Source of the DNA: Amycolatopsis oliviviridis
GTDB lineage: Bacteria > Actinomycetota > Actinomycetes > Mycobacteriales > Pseudonocardiaceae
Direction: 5' to 3'
Length of the DNA: 64,000 nucleotides
NCBI RefSeq assembly: GCF_014654365.1
Contig: NZ_BNAY01000001.1
Coordinates: 1,302,001-1,366,000, forward strand
Made by a program: the position numbers and the translations under genes. Under the pieces are notes generated by a model. It had not been told where the DNA came from and did no database searches. It saw only the letters and a list, made by a program, of their open reading frames with translations. This document shows positions 49,086-58,519 of this stretch, piece by piece; position 1 is the stretch's first letter; the number at the start of each line of letters is the position of its first letter.

Positions 49086-50260
49086 TGATCGGCACGCGTC
49101 CGGCGGGACAGCACACCGTGCGACAGCACAACGCCGCCCTCGTCCTCCGCGCGATCACGGACGGCCCGGGCACTTCGCGGGCAGGCCTCGCCGCCGCCAC
49201 CGGGCTCACGAAGGCCACCGTGTCGAGCGTGGTCGACCGCTTGATCGCGGCCGACCTCGTGGCCGAAGGCGAACCCGAACAGCGCGTCGGACCCGGACGG
49301 CGCGGCACCGTCGTCTCCCTCTCCCCCACCGGTCCGCACGGGCTCGGCATCGAGATCGGCGTCGACTATCTGGCGTCCTGCCTGGTCGATTTGACCGGCA
49401 CCGTCCGGGCCGAAGAGGTCCGATACGCGGACAACCGGACCCCTCGCGTCTTCCAGCGCGTGTCGGCGTTCTTGCGCCGCGCACGGAAGCAGGCGGAGGC
49501 GATGGGCGTGCCCATCGGCGGTGTCGGGATCGCGGTTCCGGGCCTGGTCGAATCCGGCCTCGTGCGGCTCGCCCCGAACCTGGGCTGGCGCGACGTCGAT
49601 CTCGCGGACCGGCTCGGCGAGACGTTCACCGTCGCCAACGAGGCCAACTTCGCCGCGCTCGCCGAACTCTGGCACGGCTCGGCGCTGCCCGATTTCGTCC
49701 ACGTGTCCGGGGAGATCGGGATCGGGGCGGGAATCGTGCTGGGCCGCACGCTGTTCGAGGGCGTCCGGGGCGCGGGCGGCGAGATCGGTCACCTGCCGGT
49801 GGCGCCCGACGGTCCGCCGTGTTCCTGTGGCGCGAACGGCTGCCTGGAACGGATGGCAGGCCAGGAGGAGATCCTGCGGCTGGCGGGCGCCGAGACCGTG
49901 GACGCCCTGATCTCCGCGCTCGAATCGGGCGACGAGGCGGCACTTTCGGCGGTCACCACCGTCGCCGGGCACCTCGGCGTCGGACTGTCCACTGTGGTCA
50001 ATCTGATGGACGTGCCCGCCGTGGTGCTAGGCGGGACCTACGCGCGGCTCGAGCCGTGGCTGCGGGAGCCGCTCCTCGCCGAACTCGGGCGCCGTGTGCC
50101 CAGCACCGCGTGGTCGCCGGTGCGGATCATCCGATCGGCCCTCGGTACGGGAGCCGCCGTGCGCGGCGCGGCGGGCTCGGTGATCCGCGGCGTCCTCGCG
50201 GATCCCGAGCACTATCTCACGACTCACTGGCCATCCGATCCGGACTCTCGGGATCGCTGA
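49085..50260 (+). CDS. xylR: ROK-family transcriptional regulator (XylR-like)
   Basis: 391 aa. N-terminal winged HTH ([34 protein letters not shown]) and a C-terminal ROK sugar-kinase-like domain ([37 protein letters not shown], and the zinc site [14 protein letters not shown]). It likely represses xylA in the absence of xylose through the inverted operator arms. Its 3' end overlaps the convergent gene by 44 bp. Confidence 0.88.
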   Translation: MIGTRPAGQHTVRQHNAALVLRAITDGPGTSRAGLAAATGLTKATVSSVVDRLIAADLVAEGEPEQRVGPGRRGTVVSLSPTGPHGLGIEIGVDYLASCLVDLTGTVRAEEVRYADNRTPRVFQRVSAFLRRARKQAEAMGVPIGGVGIAVPGLVESGLVRLAPNLGWRDVDLADRLGETFTVANEANFAALAELWHGSALPDFVHVSGEIGIGAGIVLGRTLFEGVRGAGGEIGHLPVAPDGPPCSCGANGCLERMAGQEEILRLAGAETVDALISALESGDEAALSAVTTVAGHLGVGLSTVVNLMDVPAVVLGGTYARLEPWLREPLLAELGRRVPSTAWSPVRIIRSALGTGAAVRGAAGSVIRGVLADPEHYLTTHWPSDPDSRDR

Positions 50261-50678
50261 CGTCCGGCAGCAACGGCGCGATCGCCCGCGCCCGCTGTTC
50301 GATGTCGGGACGCTGGACCCGCCGCGCGTAATCGATGAGGGCTTCCCGGTCATCCCGCGGAAGCCACCCCTGTTCGCTCCCGGTCTCCAGCCGCACGAGG
50401 TGCTGCACTAGTTCCACCGACTCGGCGCCGAAGTCCCGCATGCGGCGGGTCAGCACCTCCGCCGCGGCGAGGTAGCCGTTGTTCCACGCGTGGACGGCCA
50501 GCAGATGCGCCGTCGCGGCGAGGATGTCGCCGAGGTGGAACCCGCCCTCCGCGGCGAGATGCCCGGCGAGCCGGAAACTGCGTCTGCCCTCCCCGACCGG
50601 CCCCTCCTCGCGAATCGCTGCGAGCAGTGCCCCGATCTGCCGCGTCAGGTAGTCCTGACCCGCGCCCTCCACCGTCAC
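50217..50678 (-). CDS. Conserved hypothetical protein
   Basis: 153 aa, soluble and alpha-helical, family not recognised. Notable segments: LTRQIGALLAAIREE, GDILAATAHLLAVHAWNNGY and LVQHLVRLETGSEQGWLPRDD. GTG 50678 has GGAGG 7 nt upstream. It overlaps the end of the convergent ROK gene by 44 bp, so each message is antisense to the other's tail. Confidence 0.65.
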   Translation of the reverse strand: MTVEGAGQDYLTRQIGALLAAIREEGPVGEGRRSFRLAGHLAAEGGFHLGDILAATAHLLAVHAWNNGYLAAAEVLTRRMRDFGAESVELVQHLVRLETGSEQGWLPRDDREALIDYARRVQRPDIEQRARAIAPLLPDVSDPESPDRMASES

Positions 50679-51013
50679 CGCATTCCTCCACCCAGTCGCC
50701 GCGATCGTAGGAAGGTGTCAATGGGGAGCAGCTCAGATACAGCGAATGCCGAACCGTTATCACCCGAATGGGGTGTCCGGCGATAGCTCTCGGTCAACGC
50801 TGCCACCCGTCTGGCATTCGGTGTCCGTCGGCTACGGCCGTGACAGGTCCGGCGGTGAAGACAGCGGCCGCTATCAGGAGCAGGACACGCGCCACGATTC
50901 CTCCGCCTCCGCCGTGGGACCCGCCTGTATTCGGCGAGCGGACGGAAAGTGTTACAGGAGTCCCGGACGACGTCTCACCGGCGTCGCCCGGGACTCCCTG
51001 GCGCGGCCAGGGG
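50679..51013. other. Intergenic region without a convincing gene
   Basis: 335 bp between two minus-strand genes. It contains the terminator of the gene at 51014 and, at its left end, the promoter region of the gene at 50217. Open frames on the plus strand lack ribosome-binding sites and family resemblance. Nothing else seen. Confidence 0.5.
50957..50997 (-). terminator. Hairpin terminator after the secreted hydrolase-like gene
   Basis: GGAGTCCCGG (50957-50966) pairs with CCGGGACTCC (50988-50997), and after one mismatch CGACG (50968-50972) with CGTCG (50982-50986); loop of 9 nt. It lies 17 nt past the stop at 51014. Confidence 0.7.
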
Positions 51014-51940
51014 TCAGCTGGTGGTGGCGGTGTTGATCGCCCGCGCGTAGTCGGCGGCCGTGCCTTGCGCCGAGCACTTCTTGATGTCGTCGAACAGCCA
51101 CATGAAGCCACCGGGGATCCCCGCGGAGGACTTCCAGGACGGCATCTTGCTCTCCACCTGCGCGGGCGAGTCTCCCGAGGAACAGCCGGAGCCGTTCTTG
51201 CTCCACAGTCCCGGGTCGACCGGCATGCCGAGCGACTGCGACCACGTCGCCGGGTTGTTGCCGCTCCCGCCCGCGTAGGCCTGCAGGTAGACACGATCGA
51301 TCAGGGCGCCGAGACCGTTCTTCACGCCCTGCCAGTACGAAACCGCGGTGTAGGGCGCGAGAGTGAAGTTCCGGTAGCCCATGGCGTTCGCCATCCGCGC
51401 GAAGGTGACGGTGGAGTCGACGTCGTAGTGCGCCTCGTCGTCGTTGTTGATCGCGTCCGCGCCGGTGGCGTTCTTCAGCGCCAGGAAGTTGCGGTACAGG
51501 ATCGTCCCGCTGCCGGTGCCGTCGCGGGTGATCAGCTTGTCGATGGCTTCCCAGTCCGGCGTACCCCAGGCACCGACCGAGACCTCGATGCGGTCGACCG
51601 ACGTCGGCGCCTGCTTCAGGGACCGCAGCCGCGCGGGCCAGCCGGCGTCGCCGACGTACTGGCCGCCGCTGACCACGAGGTGGTCGTTGTAGTACAGATC
51701 GCCGTTGTCGTGGACGTGGATGCTCCACAGGATGACCGTGGTGAAGCCGGACGATCGGAGGGTGTCCATGACGCCCTGCCCGTCCTGATAGAACGGTCCC
51801 CCGCCGTAGATCGCGGACCGGCCGGCCGCGGCGGGTGACACCGAGGCTTCGGCGGTGCTCGGCTGACTCGTCGGGACGATCGCGAGACTTGCCGCGGCGA
51901 CCACCATGGCCACCGCCGCACGCACCCAGGTCCACCTCAT
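51014..51940 (-). CDS. Secreted chitinase-like (GH18-type barrel) protein
   Basis: 308 aa. Signal peptide 1-31 (STAEASV). YGGGPFYQDGQGVMDTLRSSGFTTVILWSIHVHDNGDLYY, read in two parts, and GFMWLFDDIKKC suggest a TIM-barrel glycosidase of the GH18 type common in actinobacterial secretomes. I do not see the canonical DxxDxDxE motif; NNDDEAHYDVD (near 165) is the nearest acidic cluster. Function is a guess, export is not. Own terminator. Confidence 0.65.
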   Translation of the reverse strand: MRWTWVRAAVAMVVAAASLAIVPTSQPSTAEASVSPAAAGRSAIYGGGPFYQDGQGVMDTLRSSGFTTVILWSIHVHDNGDLYYNDHLVVSGGQYVGDAGWPARLRSLKQAPTSVDRIEVSVGAWGTPDWEAIDKLITRDGTGSGTILYRNFLALKNATGADAINNDDEAHYDVDSTVTFARMANAMGYRNFTLAPYTAVSYWQGVKNGLGALIDRVYLQAYAGGSGNNPATWSQSLGMPVDPGLWSKNGSGCSSGDSPAQVESKMPSWKSSAGIPGGFMWLFDDIKKCSAQGTAADYARAINTATTS

Positions 51941-52084
51941 CAGGTCAGCTCCCTTCGGCCTGACACGGAGGGTATGAGATTTTCCAACGGCAGAGCCAGG
52001 TTTGTTCAGTGACCTGTCCGGTGGAATAGACCATTCAGCTCACGCCATCAGGACGACCGTGGTGTAACGACCGCATTCAGAGGA

Positions 52085-52621
52085 CTAAAGGAGGGCGCCG
52101 CCGCCCTGCTGTTCCTCGAAGATCAGCCAGGTCCGGGTCGACCGCACGCCGTCCAACTCCTGAAGTCGCACCAGGACGACGTCCCGCAGTGAAGCGTTGT
52201 CCGGCGTCCGCACCAGCAGCAGGATGTCGAAATCGCCGCCGACCAGCGACACGTGCTCGACGAACGGGATCTCCCGCAGTTCGGCCGACATCGTGCGCCA
52301 GGACGTCTGCTCGACGGTGATCAGGATGTACGCGCTCGTCCCGAGTCCGGCGCGCCTCGGGTCGATCCGGGCGTGGAAGCCGGTTATGACGCCTTCGGAC
52401 ATCAGCCGGTCGAGCCTCGCGTACGCGTTGGTGCGCGAGATGTGCAGTCGTTCCGCCAGCGCGCGGATCGCGAGCCTGCCGTCGGCGGACAGCTCGGCGA
52501 GGATCGCGCGGTCGATGTCGTCGAGGGCAAGGACCGTTCGTCCCGGATCCGTCCCGTGAACCACGCCACTATTGGACGTTTGGTGCGACTGAACCGATCC
52601 GCCGGACAGTTTGTCGCTCAT
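52085..52621 (-). CDS. Lrp/AsnC-family transcriptional regulator
   Basis: 178 aa. HTH at ALDDIDRAILAELSADGRLA, ALAERLHISRTNAYARLDRL; RAM domain after it (ILITVEQTSWRTMSAELREI, VSLVGGDFDILLLVRTPDNA). The N-terminal 25 residues are a disordered Ser/Gln lead. It is divergent from the bkd operon, with 77 bp between starts, and is the natural regulator of branched-chain keto-acid breakdown, as Lrp-type BkdR proteins are in other bacteria. Confidence 0.92.
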   Translation of the reverse strand: MSDKLSGGSVQSHQTSNSGVVHGTDPGRTVLALDDIDRAILAELSADGRLAIRALAERLHISRTNAYARLDRLMSEGVITGFHARIDPRRAGLGTSAYILITVEQTSWRTMSAELREIPFVEHVSLVGGDFDILLLVRTPDNASLRDVVLVRLQELDGVRSTRTWLIFEEQQGGGALL

Positions 52622-52698
52622 TTCACCTGCCTCTTGAACACCAGGACTCCGGAAACCACCATCTCAGCATCATATGTCTGTGAAAGGTGGTGCTGCGC

Positions 52699-53796
52699 AT
52701 GTCGCGGGAGACCCCTGCCGCCGCGTTGCTGCCGTCCGAGGTCCCGGTGCGGTTCCTCGCCGAGGACGGCACGCGTGTCGACGAGCACGGCGGCTACGCC
52801 GAGCCGCCGTCCGATCGGCTCGTCGAGGCCTACCGGCTGATGGTGCTCGGCCGCCGGTTCGACGCGCAAGCGACCGCGCTGACCAAACAGGGTCGTCTCG
52901 CGGTCTACCCGTCGAGCGCCGGCCAGGAGGCCTGCCAGGTCGCGAGCGCGCTGGCGCTCACCGAAGCCGACTGGCTCTTCCCCACCTACCGTGACTCGGT
53001 CGCGCTGGTCGCCCGCGGGCTCGAACCGGGCGAGATCCTGACGCTGCTCCGCGGCGACGCGCACTGCGGCTACGACCCCGCCGAGACCCGTGTCGCGCCG
53101 CAGTGCACTCCGCTGGCCACCCAGACCCTCCACGCCGCCGGGCTCGCGCACGCGATGCGGCGCCGTGGCGAAGACGCCGTCGCGTTCGCGCTCATCGGGG
53201 ACGGCGCGACCAGCGAGGGTGACTTCCACGAGGCACTCAACTTCGCGGCCGTGTTCAAGGCACCTGTGGTGTTCTTCGTGCAGAACAACGGGTTCGCGAT
53301 CTCGGTGCCGTTCGAGAAGCAGAGCGCCGCGCCCGCGCTGGCCTACAAGGGCGTCGGCTACGGCGTCCGCTCGGAGCAGGTCGACGGCAACGACGCCCTC
53401 GCGGTCCTCTCCGTGCTCGACGACGCCGTCGCGCACGCGCGTTCCGGTCGCGGACCGGTCCTGGTCGAGGCGCACACCTACCGCATCGACGCGCACACCA
53501 ACGCCGACGACGCCACCCGGTACCGCGACCAGGCCGAGGTCGACAAGTGGCGCGCGGCGGACCCGGTCCGGCGCCTCGAAACGTACTTGACCAGCAAGAA
53601 CCTGTTGTCCGACAACGACATCGAGCGGTTCCGGGCCGAGGCGGAGACGTTCGCGGCCGGGGTGCGCGACACCCTGAACGCCGATGTGGAACCGGATCCG
53701 CTGTCGCTGTTCGAGCACGTATACGCCGTTCCGACCCGTCAGCTGGCCGCTCAGCGCGCGCTGGTCGCGGCCGAACTGGAAGCCGTGGAGGGCTGA
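52699..53796 (+). CDS. bkdA: Branched-chain 2-oxo acid dehydrogenase E1 alpha subunit
   Basis: 365 aa, thiamin diphosphate enzyme of the BCKDH complex. The TPP motif is FALIGDGATSEGDFHEALNF ending in VFFVQNNGFA; FPTYRDSVALVARG and YRIDAHTNADD (phosphorylation-loop region) also match BkdA. With E1 beta and E2 it converts 2-oxoisovalerate and relatives to acyl-CoA, feeding branched fatty acids and polyketide starters. ATG 52699 follows GAAAGGTGG; GTG 52687 is a weaker choice. Confidence 0.92.
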   Translation: MSRETPAAALLPSEVPVRFLAEDGTRVDEHGGYAEPPSDRLVEAYRLMVLGRRFDAQATALTKQGRLAVYPSSAGQEACQVASALALTEADWLFPTYRDSVALVARGLEPGEILTLLRGDAHCGYDPAETRVAPQCTPLATQTLHAAGLAHAMRRRGEDAVAFALIGDGATSEGDFHEALNFAAVFKAPVVFFVQNNGFAISVPFEKQSAAPALAYKGVGYGVRSEQVDGNDALAVLSVLDDAVAHARSGRGPVLVEAHTYRIDAHTNADDATRYRDQAEVDKWRAADPVRRLETYLTSKNLLSDNDIERFRAEAETFAAGVRDTLNADVEPDPLSLFEHVYAVPTRQLAAQRALVAAELEAVEG

Positions 53797-54794
53797 TGAC
53801 CGAGATCTCGATGGCACAAGCGCTCAACGCGGCCCTGCGTGACGCGGTCAAGGACGACGACCGCGTGCTGATCTTCGGCGAGGACGTCGGTCCGCTCGGC
53901 GGCGTGTTCCGGGTGACCGACGGCATCACCGCCGACTTCGGCGAGGAACGCTGTTTCGACACGCCGCTGGCGGAGTCCGGCATCGTGGGCTTCGCGGTCG
54001 GGATGGCGATGGGCGGGTTCCGCCCGGTGGTCGAAATGCAGTTCGACGCCTTCGCCTACCCCGCCTTCGAGCAGATCACCTCGCATGTCGCGAAACTGCG
54101 GAACCGCACCCGCGGCGCGCTGTCACTGCCGATGGTCATCCGGATCCCGTACGCGGGCGGGATCGGCGGCGTCGAGCACCACTGCGATTCGAGCGAGGCC
54201 TACTACACCCACACGCCCGGGCTGCAGGTCGTCACGCCCGGCACTCCCCAGGACGCCTACGACCTCCTGCGTGATTCGATCGACTCACCGGATCCGGTGA
54301 TCTTCCTCGAACCCAAATGCCGCTACTGGTCGAAGGAGACCGTGTCCTTCACCCGGGACGGCGCGGCGATGGATCGCGCGGTCGTGCGCCGCGAGGGCAA
54401 GGACGTCACGCTGATCGCGTACGGCCCGATGGTCGCCACCGCGTTGGAGAGCGCGGAGGCCGCGAAGGCCGAGGGCTGGGACGTCGAGGTGGTCGATCTC
54501 CGGTCCCTGAACCCGTTCGACGACGAGACCGTCACCGCTTCGGTGCGCCGCACCGGACGCGCGGTCGTCGTCCACGAGGCCGCCGGTTTCGGCGGCTACG
54601 GCGCCGAGGTGGTCGCGCGGGTCACCGAGCAGTGCTTCCACCAGCTGCACGCGCCCGTCCTGCGCGTCACCGGGCTCGACATCCCTTATCCGCCGCCGAA
54701 ACTGGAGCGCCACCAGCTGCCGGACGTCGACCGGATCCTGGACACCGTCGCCCGGCTGCAGTGGAACGACGAACCGGTGGTGGCCGGTGCCTGA
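53796..54794 (+). CDS. bkdB: Branched-chain 2-oxo acid dehydrogenase E1 beta subunit
   Basis: 332 aa. VLIFGEDVGPLGGVFRVTDG, TPLAESGIVGFAVGMAMGG and RIPYAGGIGGVEHHCDSSEA are E1 beta hallmarks; the C-terminal transketolase domain ends with VLRVTGLDIPYPPPKLERHQ. Forms the alpha2beta2 E1 with the preceding gene product. Its ATG shares one base with the previous stop (TGATG), so translation is coupled. Confidence 0.93.
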   Translation: MTEISMAQALNAALRDAVKDDDRVLIFGEDVGPLGGVFRVTDGITADFGEERCFDTPLAESGIVGFAVGMAMGGFRPVVEMQFDAFAYPAFEQITSHVAKLRNRTRGALSLPMVIRIPYAGGIGGVEHHCDSSEAYYTHTPGLQVVTPGTPQDAYDLLRDSIDSPDPVIFLEPKCRYWSKETVSFTRDGAAMDRAVVRREGKDVTLIAYGPMVATALESAEAAKAEGWDVEVVDLRSLNPFDDETVTASVRRTGRAVVVHEAAGFGGYGAEVVARVTEQCFHQLHAPVLRVTGLDIPYPPPKLERHQLPDVDRILDTVARLQWNDEPVVAGA

Positions 54795-55983
54795 CTTCCT
54801 GCTCCCGGACCTCGGCGAGGGCTTGACCGAGGGCACCATCGTCACCTGGCTCGTCGCGGAAGGCGACACCGTGGGTGTCGACCAGCCCGTCGTCGAGGTG
54901 GAGACGGCGAAAGCGGCCGTCGAGGTGCCGGTGCCGTTCGCCGGCGTCGTCACCCGCCTCCACGGCGAACCCGGTCAAGCGCTGCGGGTCGGCGCTCCCC
55001 TGCTCACCATCGGCCCCGGCTTCGCCGAACCCGGCGTGACCACGGCGAGTGAAGGCAGCGGCAACGTCCTCATCGGCTACGGGACGACCACCACGACGAG
55101 ACGCCGCCGGACGCGCACCGTCGTCACCACCGCTCCGGAGAAGCCGTCGAAAGCGCCGGGCGTGATCTCGCCGTTCGTCCGGAAGATGGCCTCGGACAAC
55201 AAGATCGATCTGACGAAACTGACCGGCAGCGGGCCTGGTGGCATCATCCGCCGCGCCGACGTCGAAGCGGCGCTCACCGTTCCCGAGCAGAAGGACGGCG
55301 AGACGCGGATCCCGCTGACGGGAGTCCGGAAGGCGGTCGCCGACAAGCTGACGGCCTCGCGACGCCAGATCCCGGAGGCGACGGTCTGGGTCGACGTCGA
55401 CGCGACCGAACTCGTCGCCGCGCGCAAGGCACTGAACGCGTCGGCGCCGGATCGCCCGGTGAGCTTCCTCGGTCTCGTCGCCCGGTTCGCCGTCGCGGGC
55501 CTGCGGAAATACCCAGAGCTGAACTCACGCGTCGAAGGCGACGAAATCGTCCAGCTGCGAGACATCAACCTCGGCTTCGCCGCGCAGACCGAGCGCGGAC
55601 TGGTCGTCCCTGTCGTCCGCGACGCGGGTTCACTGTCCACAAGGGAGCTTTCGGCCGCGATCGGCGAGCGCACCGCGCAAGCCAGGGAGGGAAAACTCGG
55701 CCCGGCGGGCCTCACCGGCGGGACGTTCACGGTGAACAACTACGGAGTGTTCGGGGTGGACGGCTCCGCCGCGATCATCAATCACCCGGAGGCGGCGATC
55801 CTCGGCATCGGCCGGATCATCGACCGGGCCTGGGTGGTCGACGGCGCGCTGGTGGCGCGGAAGATCTGTGAGCTGACGCTGGCGTTCGACCATCGGGTGT
55901 GCGACGGCGGGACCGCCGGCGGGTTCCTGCGGTTCGTCGCGGACTGCGTCGAATCGCCGGTCACCGCGCTCGGGGATCTCTGA
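54787..55983 (+). CDS. bkdC: Branched-chain 2-oxo acid dehydrogenase E2 (lipoyl acyltransferase)
   Basis: 398 aa. One lipoyl domain (1-77, Lys42 in EVETAKAAVEV), a short Thr/Arg linker (TTTTTRRRRTRT), a peripheral-subunit-binding domain (ISPFVRKMASDNKIDLTKL, GSGPGGIIRRADV) and the acyltransferase domain with His369 and Asp373 in FDHRVCDGG. GTG 54787 overlaps the E1 beta end by 8 bp. No E3 (lipoamide dehydrogenase) gene is adjacent; it must come from elsewhere. Confidence 0.93.
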   Translation: MPDFLLPDLGEGLTEGTIVTWLVAEGDTVGVDQPVVEVETAKAAVEVPVPFAGVVTRLHGEPGQALRVGAPLLTIGPGFAEPGVTTASEGSGNVLIGYGTTTTTRRRRTRTVVTTAPEKPSKAPGVISPFVRKMASDNKIDLTKLTGSGPGGIIRRADVEAALTVPEQKDGETRIPLTGVRKAVADKLTASRRQIPEATVWVDVDATELVAARKALNASAPDRPVSFLGLVARFAVAGLRKYPELNSRVEGDEIVQLRDINLGFAAQTERGLVVPVVRDAGSLSTRELSAAIGERTAQAREGKLGPAGLTGGTFTVNNYGVFGVDGSAAIINHPEAAILGIGRIIDRAWVVDGALVARKICELTLAFDHRVCDGGTAGGFLRFVADCVESPVTALGDL

Positions 55984-56052
55984 GCGGGTCGCACAACTCC
56001 CGGTTGTGACCCGCCAACGACCCGTTGTTCGACAGGCGCGTCCCGGCTTGCT

Positions 56053-57453
56053 TTGATCTCGCGGGTGCGTGGGAGATCACTGGGACGACGGTTCGGCTGG
56101 CTCTGGGCGGCATACGCGGCGAGCGCGTTCGGTACGCGGTTCGCGTTCGACGCGTTCAGCCTGATCGCCATCGTGGCGCTGGGCGCGGGCACCACCGAGG
56201 TCTCGCTGCTGGCGTCCGCCGGTCTCGTGGTGGGCGCGGTGGTCGCGCTGCCGCTCGGCCCCTGGGTCGAGTTCCGCCGCAAGCGGCCGGTGATGATCGC
56301 GATGGACCTCGTCCGCTGCCTGGCGCTGCTGACCGTTCCGGTGGCGTACACGCTCGGATTGCTCGGTTTCTGGCAGCTTCTCGCGGTGTCGGTCGTCGTC
56401 GCGGCGGCCGACATCACGTTCCTGGCCGCCAGCGGGGCGTTCCTGAAAACGCTGCTGCCGCGGGAGGATCTGCTCGTCGCGAACGCCCGGTTCGAGTCGA
56501 CGACCTGGACCGCGACGGTGCTCGGCCCGCCGCTCGGCGGGTTCGCCGTCGGTCTCTTCGGGCCGGTGATCACGATCGCGGCCGACGCGGTCAGCTATCT
56601 GCTGTCGGCGGCCGGGATCCGCGCCGTCGGCGGTGCGGAGCCGCCACCCGCGAAGCCCGACGGCCCTCGGCTGACCAGCCGCGACCTGCGGGAAGGCTGG
56701 CGATTCATCCTCACCCATCCGGTGTTGCGCCCGCTGTTCGTCAACACGATCGTGGTCAACGGCCTGATCATGGCGACCGCGCCGCTGATGGCCGTCCTGA
56801 TGCTCGGGCAGCTCGGTTTCGCCCCGTGGGAGTACGCGGTGACCTTCGCCGTGCCTTGTCTCGGCGGGCTGATCGGATCGAGGATCTCCCAGAACGTGGT
56901 CGCCCGGTACGGCCGGGATCGGGTCCTCTTCGTCGCCGGATGGCTGCGCGTCTGCTGGCCCGTCGGGCTGGTCTTCATCCAGCCGGGTGTTCCCGGTCTG
57001 GTCCTGGTCATCGTCGTCGAATTCGCGCTGATCACCTGTATCGGCGTGTTCAACCCGGTGCTCGCCACCAGCAGGCTCGAACTGGTGCCCCTCGACCGCG
57101 CGGCGCGCACGCTGTCGGCCTGGTCGATCGCCGGCAAGCTCACCACCGCGGCCCTGACCGCACTGTGGGGTCTGCTCGCCGCGTTCACCGGCCCGCGCGC
57201 CGCCGTCGGCATCGCCGGGGCGCTCATGCTCGCGACGCCGCTCCTGCTCCCCCGAAAGCGTCGGACCCCTGTGCCAGTATCGGCGCATGTCGATCAAGAG
57301 AGTGTTCACCGACCTCGAAACCCGGACGCTGGAGCAGACGAAGGCCTTCTACGTACAGGTTCTCGGCTTCCAGGTGGTGATGGACCACGGCTGGATCGTG
57401 ACGCTGGCGGATCCGGACCGGCCGGAGGTCCAGCTGAGCCTCATGACCCATGA
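56053..57453 (+). CDS. MFS transporter
   Basis: 466 aa, 12 hydrophobic helices up to about residue 405 (first WLWAAYAASAFGTRF, last AAVGIAGALMLATPLLL), of the MFS_3/enterobactin-exporter-like type. The last 60 residues are polar, and the frame runs 167 bp into the next gene, which is odd; the true end of the fold is near RKRRTP. The start may be TTG 56053 or GTG 56065; neither has a strong ribosome-binding site. Confidence 0.78.
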   Translation: MISRVRGRSLGRRFGWLWAAYAASAFGTRFAFDAFSLIAIVALGAGTTEVSLLASAGLVVGAVVALPLGPWVEFRRKRPVMIAMDLVRCLALLTVPVAYTLGLLGFWQLLAVSVVVAAADITFLAASGAFLKTLLPREDLLVANARFESTTWTATVLGPPLGGFAVGLFGPVITIAADAVSYLLSAAGIRAVGGAEPPPAKPDGPRLTSRDLREGWRFILTHPVLRPLFVNTIVVNGLIMATAPLMAVLMLGQLGFAPWEYAVTFAVPCLGGLIGSRISQNVVARYGRDRVLFVAGWLRVCWPVGLVFIQPGVPGLVLVIVVEFALITCIGVFNPVLATSRLELVPLDRAARTLSAWSIAGKLTTAALTALWGLLAAFTGPRAAVGIAGALMLATPLLLPRKRRTPVPVSAHVDQESVHRPRNPDAGADEGLLRTGSRLPGGDGPRLDRDAGGSGPAGGPAEPHDP

Positions 57454-57634
57454 CGAGACGGCGCCCGTCGTGCCGGTCGCCTCGATCGAAGTCGACGATG
57501 TCGACAAGGCGTACGCGGCGGCCAAGGCGTCGGGAGCGGAGATCGTGCACGAACTGACCGACGAGCAGTGGGGTGTCCGGCGGTTCTTCGTCCGCGATCC
57601 CAGTGGTCACGTGGTCAACGTGCTTTCCCATTGA
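57287..57634 (+). CDS. VOC-family (glyoxalase/bleomycin resistance-like) protein
   Basis: 115 aa. One beta-alpha-beta-beta-beta pair: VFTDLETRTLEQTKAFYVQVLGFQ and RRFFVRDPSGHVVNVLSH. No clear full metal triad (an aspartate and Glu/His set is only partly present), so enzyme activity is uncertain; many relatives bind drugs or are unknown. Begins inside the end of the MFS gene in another frame. Confidence 0.85.
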   Translation: MSIKRVFTDLETRTLEQTKAFYVQVLGFQVVMDHGWIVTLADPDRPEVQLSLMTHDETAPVVPVASIEVDDVDKAYAAAKASGAEIVHELTDEQWGVRRFFVRDPSGHVVNVLSH

Positions 57635-57736
57635 CGCCATCTGGTCGCACCCGTTGGGCCTGACGGCGGGTTTCATCAAAATTTCATGACGCATCCCTAA
57701 CGTTCGGACACGCACCGTAGTCGAACGGAAGGGACG

Positions 57737-58519
57737 ATGAATGTGAAGAAATTCAGGGGGGTCCTGGCGGCGGCCGCACTGGCCACCGGGCTGATCGGCG
57801 CCATCGCGCCGTCGGCCCAGGCCGAGACGGCCGACCAGGCGCACTACTACATCCTCATCGGCGGCACCTGCGACGGAGCCGCGACCGTCTACAACGACGC
57901 CTGGTTGCGAGGCGGCATCAAGAAGGTCGTCCACTACCCGGCAGGGGCTGCCGGGTTGCCCAACTGCGACCAGACACCGATGGACCAGAGCGTCGCGCGC
58001 GGGCACGAGGAAGCCCGTCGTGTCGTCCAGAGCTCCTTCGACGAGAACCCCGGCGCGGACTTCACCGTCGTCGGGTACTCGCAGGGCGCGCTGGTCGCGA
58101 ACAAGGTGCTGAACGACATCGCCGACGGGAACCTTGCCGTCGACAAGTCGCGGTTCAGCGCGAAGATCTTCGCCGACCCGATGCAACCCGTCGGTCCGCC
58201 CGGACGCGGGATCAGCGCGGTGCTCCCGGCGGGCACCGGGGCGCCGTCGCCGTTCGGCGGCTACGTCTCGTTCGGGCCCGGCCGTACCGATTTCGGCGGT
58301 ATCCCGTTCATCCGCTATTGCATCGAGACCGACGGCGTCTGCCACTTCGACACCCTCGAAGCGCCTGGCGGGTACTTCGCCCAGCACCTTTGCTACCAGT
58401 GGGCCCGCCCCACCGATCACCGCTCGATCATGGAGGACACGATCGCGGACGGCGTGTACACCAACGGTTCGCACGCGTTGCCGCGGCAGAACTGCCGTCC
58501 GCCACACCCCGTGCCGTGA
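57737..58519 (+). CDS. Secreted PE-PPE-domain serine hydrolase
   Basis: 260 aa. Signal peptide 1-29 (APSAQAET). The hydrolase resembles the PE-PPE (cutinase-like) domain of mycobacteria: YYILIGGTCDGAATVYNDAW, VHYPAGAAGLP, nucleophile Ser115 in VVGYSQGALVANKVL. Substrate might be a lipid ester; unproven. Four Cys suit an extracytoplasmic protein. Own terminator pair downstream. Confidence 0.82.
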   Translation: MNVKKFRGVLAAAALATGLIGAIAPSAQAETADQAHYYILIGGTCDGAATVYNDAWLRGGIKKVVHYPAGAAGLPNCDQTPMDQSVARGHEEARRVVQSSFDENPGADFTVVGYSQGALVANKVLNDIADGNLAVDKSRFSAKIFADPMQPVGPPGRGISAVLPAGTGAPSPFGGYVSFGPGRTDFGGIPFIRYCIETDGVCHFDTLEAPGGYFAQHLCYQWARPTDHRSIMEDTIADGVYTNGSHALPRQNCRPPHPVP

